Origin: Candidatus Poribacteria bacterium
Lineage (GTDB): Bacteria > Poribacteria > WGA-4E > WGA-3G
Reading direction: 5' to 3'
NCBI GenBank assembly: GCA_022821495.1
Contig: JAJEDN010000007.1
Coordinates: 1 to 50,563, forward strand
Length of the DNA stretch: 50,563 nt
This document shows, in pieces, positions 16,848 to 25,416 of the stretch. Each line of letters starts with the position of its first letter. Within the stretch, counting starts at the first letter, position 1. Below the pieces are notes generated by a model that saw only the letters and a program-made list of their open reading frames with translations, was not told the DNA's origin and searched no databases. The position numbers and the translations under genes are program-made.

Positions 16848-18239
16848 ATGCCAGTTGTCGTACCACGTCTTATCGTTGAAGTGTTTCAGCACGTTAATTT
16901 CCGAGGCAGAATGGGGTATGTCGTGGAACCTGTTCCATTTACGGCACACATCGGATTTCAAGACAACATCTCTTCACTTCGGGTCTACAAGGGTCCGAAC
17001 TTCTCATCAAATCCTAACTATAAAGTAATCCTTCACCAGCATCGTGACTATCGCGGTAAAAGGCTGGCACTCGGTCCCGGGCTTTATCCGAACTTGCACG
17101 ATGTCGCTTTCAACTTCGCCGACAGAATCTCATCAATCAACTTCGGGTCATCCTTAGACGTACCTGGACCGGAGTGGGGGACGATCCCGATGATTGTTGA
17201 TTGCTATGAGCATGTCGAATTCCGCGGAAAAAAAATCACTATCCTGCGCGATATAGCGAACCTACGCGACCCCCAAGGCGGAACATGGTTTGAAGATCGG
17301 GTTTCGTCAATTCGTATTTTTAAAGGCCCCGATTTCCCACGCGACGGCGCGGAAGTCGTCTTTTATGAGCATCCCGAATTTGAGGGTGCCAGTATCCCCA
17401 TCCGTATGGAACCCAGCGAATACAAAAAAGAGTTACCCAACCTCCACTTGCTGCCCCAAAACTTTGGCGACTCTATCTCTGCTATAAAAATTGAAGGATG
17501 GGCATCGTCTGGTGAATTTACAGAACTCGTGTTTGAAGATGAGTTTATCGGCAACCGTATGCGTCCAGAATGGCGATGGGAAGACCCACAAGGTGGCGGT
17601 GCTTGGGCAGAACGGCAAGGCTACTTAGAGATGCGAACTGAACCCGGACAAGATCTTTGGCACGGAAATGGGAGTGGCGGCGATATGAGCGCACCACGCC
17701 TCCTCATGAGAGTGCCGGGGGACTTCGCTATCGAAACGCGTATGCGAATCACGCCACAACTCAGAGAACACGGCGGCTTATTGGTTTGGAAAAACGGCAA
17801 CCGGTTCCTGCGGCTTGAGAAGACTTCAGGACCCCACGCGTTTAGAGGCGATGTCCGATTTGAGCGACACGTCGGACGTTCCTTTAACCTCCGCGGACGC
17901 GGGGGCGGACTCAGGAATGTCCGTGAACTTTTCCTACGTCTCGAACGTCGAGGGAATCAATTTTCCTCTTTCGCGAGTGCAGACGGTATCCAGTGGAAAA
18001 GCTGCGGGCAAACCAATGTCGGGATGGGAGAAGCCGTTGATGTCGGCTTACATGCCCTGTGTCCGGGGAATATCCCGCCAACCTTAACCCGTTTCGATTA
18101 CTTCCGAGTATTCAAGCGGAAAAGCGAAGTCGCCGAATACCGTCCCGTCATTGCTGAACAGACCGGACAAATGTCTGATGAAGAGCGTGAACGCCGAGAC
18201 GCAGACAGACGTGAACGTGCCATGCGCGACATGTTTTAA
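16848..18239 (+). CDS. Beta/gamma-crystallin plus DUF1349-like (concanavalin-fold) protein
   Basis: A 463-residue protein. The first about 215 residues hold four Greek-key motifs of the beta/gamma-crystallin type: FQHVNFRGRMGYV, HQHRDYRGKRLAL, YEHVEFRGKKITI and YEHPEFEGASIPI. Each is followed by a D/N-x-x-S-S/A turn (DNISSLRV, DRISSINF, DRVSSIRI, DSISAIKI) that usually binds calcium. About residues 225-430 look like a DUF1349/concanavalin-like lectin domain (DEFIGNRMRPEWRWEDP, then HGGLLVWKN). The C-terminus is Arg/Glu-rich. No signal peptide is visible, which is odd for a likely carbohydrate- or calcium-binding protein. Function unknown. Confidence 0.8.
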   Translation: MPVVVPRLIVEVFQHVNFRGRMGYVVEPVPFTAHIGFQDNISSLRVYKGPNFSSNPNYKVILHQHRDYRGKRLALGPGLYPNLHDVAFNFADRISSINFGSSLDVPGPEWGTIPMIVDCYEHVEFRGKKITILRDIANLRDPQGGTWFEDRVSSIRIFKGPDFPRDGAEVVFYEHPEFEGASIPIRMEPSEYKKELPNLHLLPQNFGDSISAIKIEGWASSGEFTELVFEDEFIGNRMRPEWRWEDPQGGGAWAERQGYLEMRTEPGQDLWHGNGSGGDMSAPRLLMRVPGDFAIETRMRITPQLREHGGLLVWKNGNRFLRLEKTSGPHAFRGDVRFERHVGRSFNLRGRGGGLRNVRELFLRLERRGNQFSSFASADGIQWKSCGQTNVGMGEAVDVGLHALCPGNIPPTLTRFDYFRVFKRKSEVAEYRPVIAEQTGQMSDEERERRDADRRERAMRDMF

Positions 18240-18243
18240 AATA

Positions 18244-18334
18244 GTTAACAGTTAACAGTTAACAGTTATAAGTTAAGAGGGGTCGGGGTTATCAAAAATC
18301 TCTTGTAACTTATAACTTATAACTTATAACTATT
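18244..18334. repeat. AGTTAACAGTTA/AACTTATAACTT palindromic repeat
   Basis: Short GTTAACA units on the left face AACTTATA units on the right, giving an imperfect long hairpin around AAGAGG..CTCTT. A similar element with different heptamers lies at 50189-50266. Both stand directly before the Shine-Dalgarno of a gene for an exported protein. Confidence 0.7.
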
Positions 18335-18353
18335 TCCAAGGAGGGAATCAGTC

Positions 18354-19229
18354 ATGTGTCTGAAAAACAACGTCCATTCTGAGCAAAGATGTTTTGTGAG
18401 AACCTCTCAATTCCTTACAATAACCTTTTTCCTTCTCGCGCTTCTCGTATGGAACGCGCAGCCTGCCGATGCAATCATCGGGGCAGTTGAAAATGGATTA
18501 GTTGCTTACTGGTCCTTTAACAAAGATACGGTAAAGATTAAAACAGAGGCAGTAGATGTACTCTCAGGACTCGTTGCTGCCGTTCATGGGGACCCAGAAC
18601 TCGCACCCGCTCCCGATTGCAAAGTTGGCGAGTGCGTTCTCTTTGATGGCAGTGTTGACCGGTTCCTTGTCGAGGATTCAAACCCACCGAAAATTGACCG
18701 AGACTGGGATGAGATTACTTTGGAATGCTGGGTCTATATCACCGCCCTGGATGACAGTTGGAACCGGATTATCTCACTTGACGATATGCCGACAAACAGC
18801 GCAGTCGTAAGCCTCTATTACGATGACGACGACAACCAACACGGTTTTTTCGTCAGAGCCGGTGGTCAATCAACGCAGGCTGCAAAAGACAACGTACTGG
18901 AAGACATTCCAATTGAAGAGTGGCTGCACCTTGCTGGTACTTACGATGGCGCAACGGTTCACTATTATGTGAACGGCAAACAAGCGAAAAAGTACGCCAT
19001 GAAAGGCGGGAAAATCCCTAAAGGCGGACTCCTCCTCGGCATTGGTGACCGTTCAGACGGTTGTGATTGCGATACTATCCAAGGGTATATTGACGAATTT
19101 CGCATCTACGATCGCGCGTTGAGTGCCGCAGAGGTTCAGAACAACATGAATGCTACAGGGCTTGATGTTTCTCCCTCTGCAAATCATCTAAGCGTTACAT
19201 GGGGACACATCAAAGCAAGACGCAGATAA
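18354..19229 (+). CDS. Exported LamG (concanavalin-like) domain protein
   Basis: The 291-residue protein has an N-terminal hydrophobic segment (about 20-40, ending NAQPADA), probably a signal peptide. A LamG jelly-roll domain follows: GLVAYWSFN, DEITLECWVYI, EEWLHLAGTYDGATVHYYVN and GYIDEFRIYDRALSAAEVQN. The tail ends LSVTWGHIKARRR. The second LamG protein (35807) ends with the related LSTTWAKVKRGY, so the two share a C-terminal motif beyond the LamG fold. Probably a secreted or surface carbohydrate-binding protein. Confidence 0.88.
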   Translation: MCLKNNVHSEQRCFVRTSQFLTITFFLLALLVWNAQPADAIIGAVENGLVAYWSFNKDTVKIKTEAVDVLSGLVAAVHGDPELAPAPDCKVGECVLFDGSVDRFLVEDSNPPKIDRDWDEITLECWVYITALDDSWNRIISLDDMPTNSAVVSLYYDDDDNQHGFFVRAGGQSTQAAKDNVLEDIPIEEWLHLAGTYDGATVHYYVNGKQAKKYAMKGGKIPKGGLLLGIGDRSDGCDCDTIQGYIDEFRIYDRALSAAEVQNNMNATGLDVSPSANHLSVTWGHIKARRR

Positions 19230-19249
19230 TTTTCTAATTTACCTTAAGG

Positions 19250-19391
19250 AAAAGCACAAAACCGTAAGGAAAGGTAAAGTTTTAGCGTATCATTCACAAC
19301 CGTAGCCCGTAATGTAATGGAGGGCGATTCTACGGCGGAGGGATGTGAAGGTCTAATCTCCCCTGAACGAACCGCAAGGAAATATAAAAAT
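19250..19391 (+). repeat. Leader repeat carrying a ribosome-binding site, copy A
   Basis: Diverged copy of the unit at 20477-20684. It contains GTATCATTCACAACCG, AGCCCGTAATGTAATGGAGG and ends GAACCGCAAGGAAATATAAA directly before ATG at 19392. The terminal AAGGAAA is the Shine-Dalgarno of the following gene. Confidence 0.75.
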
Positions 19392-20399
19392 ATGGAAACG
19401 ATTGGAGTCGGTGTTATCGGATGTGGCGGTATGGGCAGAAGCCTCGCTACAAGCGCACACGCTGTTGAAGGCATAGAAGTTATATGTGTTAGCGATTTAC
19501 AAGAAACATTGGCAGAAAAGCTCGCGACGGACCTCAATGCATCCTACGTATTAGATTACCACGAGTTACTCGCCGATGACCGGATTCAAGCGGTGCTAAT
19601 CGCGTCGCCTGGGTTTATGCATTCACCGATGGCTGTTGATGCTGCCAACGCTGGCAAACACGTCTTTTCTGAAAAGCCGATGGCACCAACATTAGAGGGA
19701 TGCGACGCAATGATCGTCGCCGCTGAAGAAAACGGTGTCAAACTCACCATCGGTCTGGTCTGCCGTTACCACGCGACACATTCCAAAGTGCGTGAAATTG
19801 TGCAGAGCGGTGAAGTCGGCGCGCCTGCCTGTATGATGGTACACCGGATCGGTGGACCTTGGCGTAGTGGCGGGAGTTATGTTCCGTGGCGACTGGAACG
19901 CGCAAAATCCGGTGGTAGTCTGATGGAAATCAACGCACACGAAATTGACTTTATGCGCTGGACTTGCGGCGATGTGGTTTCCGTCTATGCTGCGGGGGGT
20001 CAGTACGTCCAAAAAGAGAGCGACTACCCGGATGTCGTCCTTGCGTCGTTGCAGTTTGCGAACGGCGCAATCGGATTGCTCCACTCCAGCCACATCTCTG
20101 CTGTTGGCGGGTATGGCGGACGCGTCGATTGTGAAGGCGGTTCCATCTATTTCCCACAGACTTGGGGCGGCGATGCAACAATCCGAGTCAAACCGTTTGA
20201 AGGCGACGGGCGGGAGATCAAAATTTCAGATATAGAAGTACCACCGCCTGTGCAAGAGGAGATTCGCGTTTTCATAGATGCTATCCGAAACGATACGCCG
20301 CCTCCGATTACAGGGGTAGACGGTCGCGCAGCAGTCGAAATCGCACTCGCCGCATATCAATCCGTTGAAAGCGGTCAACCCGTTCCGTTACCCCTATAG
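19392..20399 (+). CDS. Gfo/Idh/MocA-family oxidoreductase
   Basis: A 335-residue NAD(P)-dependent oxidoreductase. The N-terminal Rossmann motif is GVGVIGCGGMGRSLA, and the EKP motif is present in HVFSEKPMAPT. The C-terminal domain carries GGSLMEINAHEIDFMRWTCG, with the catalytic His region, and LLHSSHISAVGGYGGRVDCE. The start at 19392 is chosen over 19317 because AAGGAAA sits upstream and the Rossmann strand then begins at residue 4. With the UxuA-like gene next, oxidation of a uronate or inositol-like sugar is a reasonable guess. Confidence 0.93.
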   Translation: METIGVGVIGCGGMGRSLATSAHAVEGIEVICVSDLQETLAEKLATDLNASYVLDYHELLADDRIQAVLIASPGFMHSPMAVDAANAGKHVFSEKPMAPTLEGCDAMIVAAEENGVKLTIGLVCRYHATHSKVREIVQSGEVGAPACMMVHRIGGPWRSGGSYVPWRLERAKSGGSLMEINAHEIDFMRWTCGDVVSVYAAGGQYVQKESDYPDVVLASLQFANGAIGLLHSSHISAVGGYGGRVDCEGGSIYFPQTWGGDATIRVKPFEGDGREIKISDIEVPPPVQEEIRVFIDAIRNDTPPPITGVDGRAAVEIALAAYQSVESGQPVPLPL

Positions 20400-20476
20400 T
20401 TGTAGGATCGATCTCCCGAAAGCAGAAAAACTCCATAGGGCACCAGTGGTTTCTTCTCTTGGTAAACATCAAATCG

Positions 20477-20684
20477 AAAGCCCGTAATGTAATGGAGGGC
20501 GGATCTACGGAAAAGCATGTCAATTCCCTAATTACGCCCCATCGAACCGCAAGGAAATTTAAAAAAGGAAAGTTTCTTTAGAGTATCATTCACAACCGCA
20601 GCCCGTAATGTAATGGAGGCGGATCTACGGAAAAGCATGTCAATTCCCTAATTATGCCCTATCGAACCGCAAGGAAATTTAAAA
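20477..20684 (+). repeat. Leader repeat carrying a ribosome-binding site, two tandem copies
   Basis: Copy B (about 20477-20565) and copy C (about 20566-20684) are nearly identical: AGCCCGTAATGTAATGGAGG, GCGGATCTACGGAAAAGCAT, CAATTCCCTAATTA and ATCGAACCGCAAGGAAATTT. Copy C has the fuller left part (AGTATCATTCACAACCG) also seen in copy A. Copy C ends one base before ATG at 20686, supplying its Shine-Dalgarno. Confidence 0.85.
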
Positions 20685-20685
20685 A

Positions 20686-21624
20686 ATGAAGATTTCAGTC
20701 TGGGATGGTGGACTTTCAGATAGCTACCTAAAACAGGTCACACAACTCGGTGCCGACTACATCGACTTCGGTGGCAGCAATTCCTTTCCCGGTGTCAACG
20801 AACAAGGTTACCCCGATTTAGACGAGTTGCTAAAAATCAAAAAACGCATCCGTTCTTGGGGACTCGACATCAACCGCGTGACACTCCCAAACATCACCGA
20901 GAAGTTTATGACAGGACAACCCGATGGTGAAAAGGAACTGGAGAACACCTGCAACGCACTCCGGGTCTTCGCTGAAGCAGGTGTGCCGATCGCACGTCAA
21001 CGGTTCTGGGGCGATACGTTCGACTATCTCATGACGCGTTATTCCTCTGTCCACAGAGGCGGCTATACCTCGCGCGGCGAGAGCCGTGCTGCAACGAAAA
21101 ACTCGCCAGATACACCGACAATGGAAGCACTTGACGAGTGGTGGAAACGTTTCACTGAGGTTTACGGCGCGCTTGTGCCTATTGCTGATGAATACGAAAT
21201 CAAACTCGCCATCCATCCGTCAGATGTACCGAACCCAGACACGCCACTCGGCAGCCTCGGCTTCCACCGCGTCATTGATGCCTTTCCAAGCAGAAACGTC
21301 GGTTACCTGTATTGCTGCGGCACGCGTGCTGAAGCAGGCGGCAGCACCATCGTCCTTGACGAAATCAATAACTACGGACGCAAAGGACGGATCTTCATGG
21401 TACATTTACGGAACGTGCGTGGCAGTCTCGCAACCGCTGGCGCGTTTGAAGAGGTCCTCCTTGACGACGGTGATATGAACGTCTTCAAAATTATTCGCGA
21501 ACTCCAGAAGGTCGGATTCGACGGATGCATCAACGCCGATCACATCCCGAACTTAGAAGGCAATGTAGGATTAGCCTATTCCGTCGGTTACATCAAGGCA
21601 CTGTTCGCGGCGTTGGTTGCCTAA
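20686..21624 (+). CDS. Mannonate dehydratase (UxuA)-like / sugar isomerase TIM-barrel protein
   Basis: A 312-residue TIM barrel. UxuA-like features are LAIHPSDVPNPDTPLGS (HPxDxP), YLYCCGTRAEAGG (Cys in the metal site), FMVHLRNVRG (His-x-Arg-Asn), LLDDGDMNVFKIIREL and GCINADHIPNLEG (Asp-His). Mannonate dehydratase turns D-mannonate into 2-keto-3-deoxygluconate. The protein is shorter than E. coli UxuA (about 394), so a related dehydratase or isomerase is possible. It follows a Gfo/Idh gene and, with the PL22-like gene, hints at uronate breakdown. Confidence 0.75.
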   Translation: MKISVWDGGLSDSYLKQVTQLGADYIDFGGSNSFPGVNEQGYPDLDELLKIKKRIRSWGLDINRVTLPNITEKFMTGQPDGEKELENTCNALRVFAEAGVPIARQRFWGDTFDYLMTRYSSVHRGGYTSRGESRAATKNSPDTPTMEALDEWWKRFTEVYGALVPIADEYEIKLAIHPSDVPNPDTPLGSLGFHRVIDAFPSRNVGYLYCCGTRAEAGGSTIVLDEINNYGRKGRIFMVHLRNVRGSLATAGAFEEVLLDDGDMNVFKIIRELQKVGFDGCINADHIPNLEGNVGLAYSVGYIKALFAALVA

Positions 21625-21639
21625 CCGTTTAGGCTGCGT

Positions 21640-22647
21640 ATGTACACGGTGGAACCGCTTACCCCTCAAAATCATGACGAATGGGATGCTATCATTCAGC
21701 AATGCCCAAACACGACTGCCTTCCAAAGCCTCGCGTGGCGAGATGCGTTAGCGGGTGCGTTCAAACAACTTACGCCGGTCTACCTATTCATCAAGCAACA
21801 AGCTGCGGTGATCGGAGGACTGCCTGCCTTCGTCTTTCAACCGGTACCGGGGATCCGTTTGTGGCACTCAATGCCGTGGAATCTCTTCGGTGGTATACAT
21901 CTCACGGACAACACACCCACAAATCCCGAAGCGTTGATTGCTGCTGTTGAAACCGCTGCAGCAGAAAACGGATGGTGTGAAATCCGTTGGACATTGACAC
22001 CGGAACATACCACAGCCTACGGCGATTTTTTCACTAAAACTGGGTATGAACGGACGGATCACTTCACACATCTATTGAAAACGGATGGAGATGTTGAGGT
22101 ACTCTGGCACGCCTACAACAAGCGCGTGCGTGGTGCCGTTCGGAAGGCAGAAAAATCGGGGGTATCGGTTACGGATACAGACAGTGAAGAGGCGTTATCC
22201 ACTTTCTACGACATGTATCTCATGACTGTCAAACGGTTAGGAGGTACGCCGAAACCGCGATCGCTCATGCAAACGCTACTTCAGCAAAAAATAGCCAAAC
22301 TTGCCATCGCGACATATCGCGACACGATCATCGCCGGGCTGCTCTACCTACGTTTCAATCGGACAGTGACGCTGTGGTGTGAGGCATCCGTGCCAGCATT
22401 CCTGAAATATCGTCCCAACAACGCGATTTTCCACTATATTATCACACAAGCGTGTCAGGAAGGGTATGAATGGATCGATTTTGGGGCATCACCGCCGGAG
22501 AACGTAGGGTTAATCGCGCACAAAGAACAGTACCGAGCGACGCAGACAGATTTCGCCAGTTATACAAAGGTCGTTTCACCCTTGAAAAGAGCGTTGTGGA
22601 CTGGAAGTGAAGGGGCCCTCCGCCAAATTTACACGTGGATGCAATAG
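21640..22647 (+). CDS. FemAB/GNAT-family acyltransferase
   Basis: A 335-residue double-GNAT protein of the FemAB type. The N-terminal half contains NTTAFQSLAWRDALAGAFKQ, characteristic of FemAB-related proteins. The C-terminal half has NKRVRGAVRKAEKSGVSVTD and the acetyl-CoA-like core FYDMYLMTVKRLGGTPKPR, then NNAIFHYIITQACQEGYEWI and DFGASPPENVGL. Members transfer aminoacyl groups to peptidoglycan or modify exopolysaccharide. The start is 15 bp after the UxuA-like stop, so an operon is likely. Confidence 0.85.
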   Translation: MYTVEPLTPQNHDEWDAIIQQCPNTTAFQSLAWRDALAGAFKQLTPVYLFIKQQAAVIGGLPAFVFQPVPGIRLWHSMPWNLFGGIHLTDNTPTNPEALIAAVETAAAENGWCEIRWTLTPEHTTAYGDFFTKTGYERTDHFTHLLKTDGDVEVLWHAYNKRVRGAVRKAEKSGVSVTDTDSEEALSTFYDMYLMTVKRLGGTPKPRSLMQTLLQQKIAKLAIATYRDTIIAGLLYLRFNRTVTLWCEASVPAFLKYRPNNAIFHYIITQACQEGYEWIDFGASPPENVGLIAHKEQYRATQTDFASYTKVVSPLKRALWTGSEGALRQIYTWMQ

Positions 22648-22802
22648 CGAACATTGGACCCAATAACGTTGTAGGGCGATGTAAGTCCAATCATGGGGTA
22701 TTCTTGTCCATTTGCTGCTACTGTTACAAATCAGTATCCACTTAACACAAACCCGATTTTGACAACGGAAAAAATCGGAGCAGAAACCCAATATTTAAAA
22801 AT

Positions 22803-24161
22803 ATGGAAACTACTCGTAAACCTAATCTGATTTTTGTTTTCGGTGACCAACACCGCCAATGCGATGTCGGCTGTGCAGGCAACCCGCAAGTGCAAACGCC
22901 TGCGATGGATCAACTCGCACAGGAAGGCATGTTCTTTCCGAACACCTTCACCAATGTCCCGATCTGTGTGCCTGCGCGTGGATGCCTCATGACAGGCAAA
23001 TATCCTTTGAATCATAAAGCCGTCTCCAATGATTTACCGCTCCCCTTGTCCGAAACAGGTATCGCGGAAGTCTTTAAGGCTGCTGGCTACGCAACCGGCT
23101 ACATCGGTAAATGGCACCTCGGTGGTATGCCGAGAGATAAGTTTATTACGCCTGAGATGCGTTTCGGCTTCGATCACTGGGTCGGATGGAATTGTCATCA
23201 TAACTATTTCAATGCACCCTACCACGACTCTGACGGAAACCAATTCCAGATTGACGGCTATGAACCGGAGTTTCAAACCGATCAGGCAATTCAATACTGC
23301 CGTGACCACGTTGATGAACCGTTCTGCCTCTATATGAGTTGGGGACCACCGCACAACCCTTACGAACATGTCCTAGAACACTACAAGGAGATGTATCCGC
23401 CTGAAGAAATTCAGTTACGTCCGAATGCAGTAGACACACCTGCGACACGGAAAGATATCTCCGGTTACTACGCACATATCACGGCTTTAGACGAAAATCT
23501 CGGACGCTTAATGCAGGCACTCGACGAACTCGGAATCGCTGACGACACGATCCTCGTCTACACATCCGACCACGGGGATATGCTCGGTAGCCACGGACAC
23601 GTCCGAAAAGAGCGTCCATGGGAAGAATCTGCCCGGATCCCTTTCATGATCCGCTGGCCCCGCAGAATACCCGCAGGCGTTACCCGTGATACTTTGCTAA
23701 GTCTCGTTGATTTTATGCCATCAATGCTATCCTTATGCGATTTACCGACCCCTGAAGGTGTCGAAGGCATTGACCTTTCAGAGGCGATGCTTGGTAAGAC
23801 GATTGACGAACCGCAATCCGTCTTCCTTGGCGTACCCTTACATGGCAGCGAGGGTTTCCACTTCGGTATCCGCGAGTGGCGCGGTGTCCGAACGCATCGC
23901 TATACATACGCACGTCATTACGATGGTACAGGTTGGCTCCTTTATGATAACGATAACGACCCGTATCAATTGAACAATCTCATTGATGACGAAGACTCAC
24001 AGGATCTCCGAGCGGAATTAGAAGCAGACCTCCAACAGTGGCTAACCCGAGTAAACGATCCGTTCCTACCCGGAATTGAACACATACGACAACTCGGTCT
24101 CTCTGAACTCTGGAACATCAGCGAGCAGCGGTTCGGCGGCGGAAAACCCCGCTGGGCATAA
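22803..24161 (+). CDS. Arylsulfatase-type sulfatase
   Basis: A 452-residue sulfatase. The formylglycine motif is CVPARG with Cys55, which needs a formylglycine-generating enzyme or anSME (not in this window). Other landmarks are FVFGDQHR (metal Asp and Gln), GKWHLGG (catalytic Lys and His), YTSDHGDMLGSHG (metal Asp-His) and KERPWEESARIPFMIRWP. No signal peptide, so intracellular. The substrate is probably a sulfated sugar released from a polysaccharide; Poribacteria-like symbionts encode many such enzymes. Confidence 0.93.
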   Translation: METTRKPNLIFVFGDQHRQCDVGCAGNPQVQTPAMDQLAQEGMFFPNTFTNVPICVPARGCLMTGKYPLNHKAVSNDLPLPLSETGIAEVFKAAGYATGYIGKWHLGGMPRDKFITPEMRFGFDHWVGWNCHHNYFNAPYHDSDGNQFQIDGYEPEFQTDQAIQYCRDHVDEPFCLYMSWGPPHNPYEHVLEHYKEMYPPEEIQLRPNAVDTPATRKDISGYYAHITALDENLGRLMQALDELGIADDTILVYTSDHGDMLGSHGHVRKERPWEESARIPFMIRWPRRIPAGVTRDTLLSLVDFMPSMLSLCDLPTPEGVEGIDLSEAMLGKTIDEPQSVFLGVPLHGSEGFHFGIREWRGVRTHRYTYARHYDGTGWLLYDNDNDPYQLNNLIDDEDSQDLRAELEADLQQWLTRVNDPFLPGIEHIRQLGLSELWNISEQRFGGGKPRWA

Positions 24162-24183
24162 TTCTCTGATGTCGTACCACGTA

Positions 24184-24204
24184 CCACAAACTTTTAGTTT
24201 GTGG
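24184..24204 (+). terminator. Hairpin after the sulfatase gene
   Basis: CCACAAACT-TTT-AGTTTGTGG, a perfect 9-bp stem 22 bases after the stop. A related palindrome ACCACAAACTTCCAGTTTGTGG lies inside the TIR element at 25284-25402, so this is also a repeated sequence. Confidence 0.5.
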
Positions 24205-24323
24205 GGTATACGCAAACCTCTTTTGTAGAAGCGAGTGTTTTTGCTTGGGGATTTCTTGTCGCTCGCGATTTTTCCGACGGCCGATGGTTATGCCATATAA
24301 CTAACAACATGAGGTACCAACCC

Positions 24324-25124
24324 ATGACTGATGAAGAAAAATTTCGGTTTGACTTAACCGGATTCCTCGTGCGTCCCGCAATTCTTGAACGTGACGAAGT
24401 CGATGCAATCGTTGACCAACTCGACAGGATCCATCATAACAAAGAATCTTTACCACCCGAACATCGTGCTGTACCGGGTGGACCCGCGAGTGTTCTGATT
24501 GATCACCCCAAAGTCCTTGAGGTCCTACATGAAATCATTGGACCCGAGGTACGGTTAGAGCACAGCTACTCTGTCTGGCGTGAAAAAGGGCAGAGGCACG
24601 GTGAGCTCCACGGCGGCGGACCGCAACAGGCAGATCCGATCTTCGGATACCGCGTCAACAACGGGCGAATCCACGCGGGAATGGTGCGCGTCGTCTTTGA
24701 ACTCACAGATATTTCCAAAAATGATGGTGGGACGCACTTTATCGTCGGTAGTCACAAATCCAATTTCCCGATGCATCCCGACCATACATCGTTAGAGGAT
24801 GGAAAGCGGAGCCCATTCTTGATGACATACGAATGCCCCGCTGGCAGTGCAATCTTCTTCACGGAAAATCTGTGTCACGCAGGCCCAGTGTGGCAACGCG
24901 AAACACCACGTGTGGCAGTGCTAAACGCTTACGCGCATCTCGCAACACATTGGCACCGTCTACCGATTCCGCCTGCAGTACTGTCCGCTTTACCGCGTGA
25001 AAAACAGGCGTACTTCCGTGAACCGTGGATTGCAGATTTCCGGACGCGTCCGGCAACGAGAAACACCATTGAGCGGTTCCTTGATAACGACGAACCCCCT
25101 GTTAACACCGATCACAAACCGTGA
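24324..25124 (+). CDS. Phytanoyl-CoA dioxygenase (PhyH)-family protein with HxG instead of HxD
   Basis: A 266-residue Fe(II)/2-oxoglutarate oxygenase fold. The spacing matches human PhyH: His96 in GELHGGG, His185 in ENLCHAGPVW (89 residues later, as H175 to H264 in PhyH) and Arg196 in TPRVAV (+11, the 2-oxoglutarate Arg). At the Asp position (residue 98) there is Gly. Iron-dependent halogenases such as SyrB2 and WelO5 carry Ala or Gly there and bind halide instead. Halogenase activity is an inference; an oxygenase with a shifted acid ligand, or an inactive protein, is possible. The ATG at 24324 is chosen because GAGGT lies 8 bases before it. Confidence 0.85.
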   Translation: MTDEEKFRFDLTGFLVRPAILERDEVDAIVDQLDRIHHNKESLPPEHRAVPGGPASVLIDHPKVLEVLHEIIGPEVRLEHSYSVWREKGQRHGELHGGGPQQADPIFGYRVNNGRIHAGMVRVVFELTDISKNDGGTHFIVGSHKSNFPMHPDHTSLEDGKRSPFLMTYECPAGSAIFFTENLCHAGPVWQRETPRVAVLNAYAHLATHWHRLPIPPAVLSALPREKQAYFREPWIADFRTRPATRNTIERFLDNDEPPVNTDHKP

Positions 25125-25226
25125 TTTAAAAAGTAACCCCTGTTTGTAGTGTCCGTTGACTCCTACGCCGTTGACGACACCTTTGAACACAAACCGTGAT
25201 TTAAAAAAGTAACCCCTGTTTGTAGT
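25113..25226. repeat. 38-bp direct repeat overlapping the PhyH stop
   Basis: The first copy is 25113-25150 and the second 25188-25226, with one extra A in the second. Each begins CACAAACCGTGATTTAAAAA and ends CCCCTGTTTGTAGT. The first copy contains the last codons of the PhyH gene, so its 3' end has been duplicated downstream. Confidence 0.8.
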
Positions 25227-25283
25227 AGGGCAATTGATTGCCCGTTATTGCCCCGTGATCGTGCGATAAACTCTCTATAAAAT

Positions 25284-25402
25284 AGGACTTACGCATGCTG
25301 CTCTTTTGTACCACAAACTTCCAGTTTGTGGTGTCAGAACGCTATGTTTTCCGAGAAATCTCATCTAACAGAACAGGCTGCAGTCAAAATTGCGTAAGTC
25401 CT
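25284..25402. mobile_element. MITE-like element, 119 bp, perfect 12-bp inverted ends
   Basis: AGGACTTACGCA (25284-25295) and TGCGTAAGTCCT (25391-25402) are exact complements. The inside holds the palindrome ACCACAAACTTCCAGTTTGTGG (about 25311-25332). It has no coding capacity. Its right end lies 14 bases before the next start codon, so it forms that gene's leader. Confidence 0.8.
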
Positions 25403-25416
25403 GTAAAATTAAAAAT

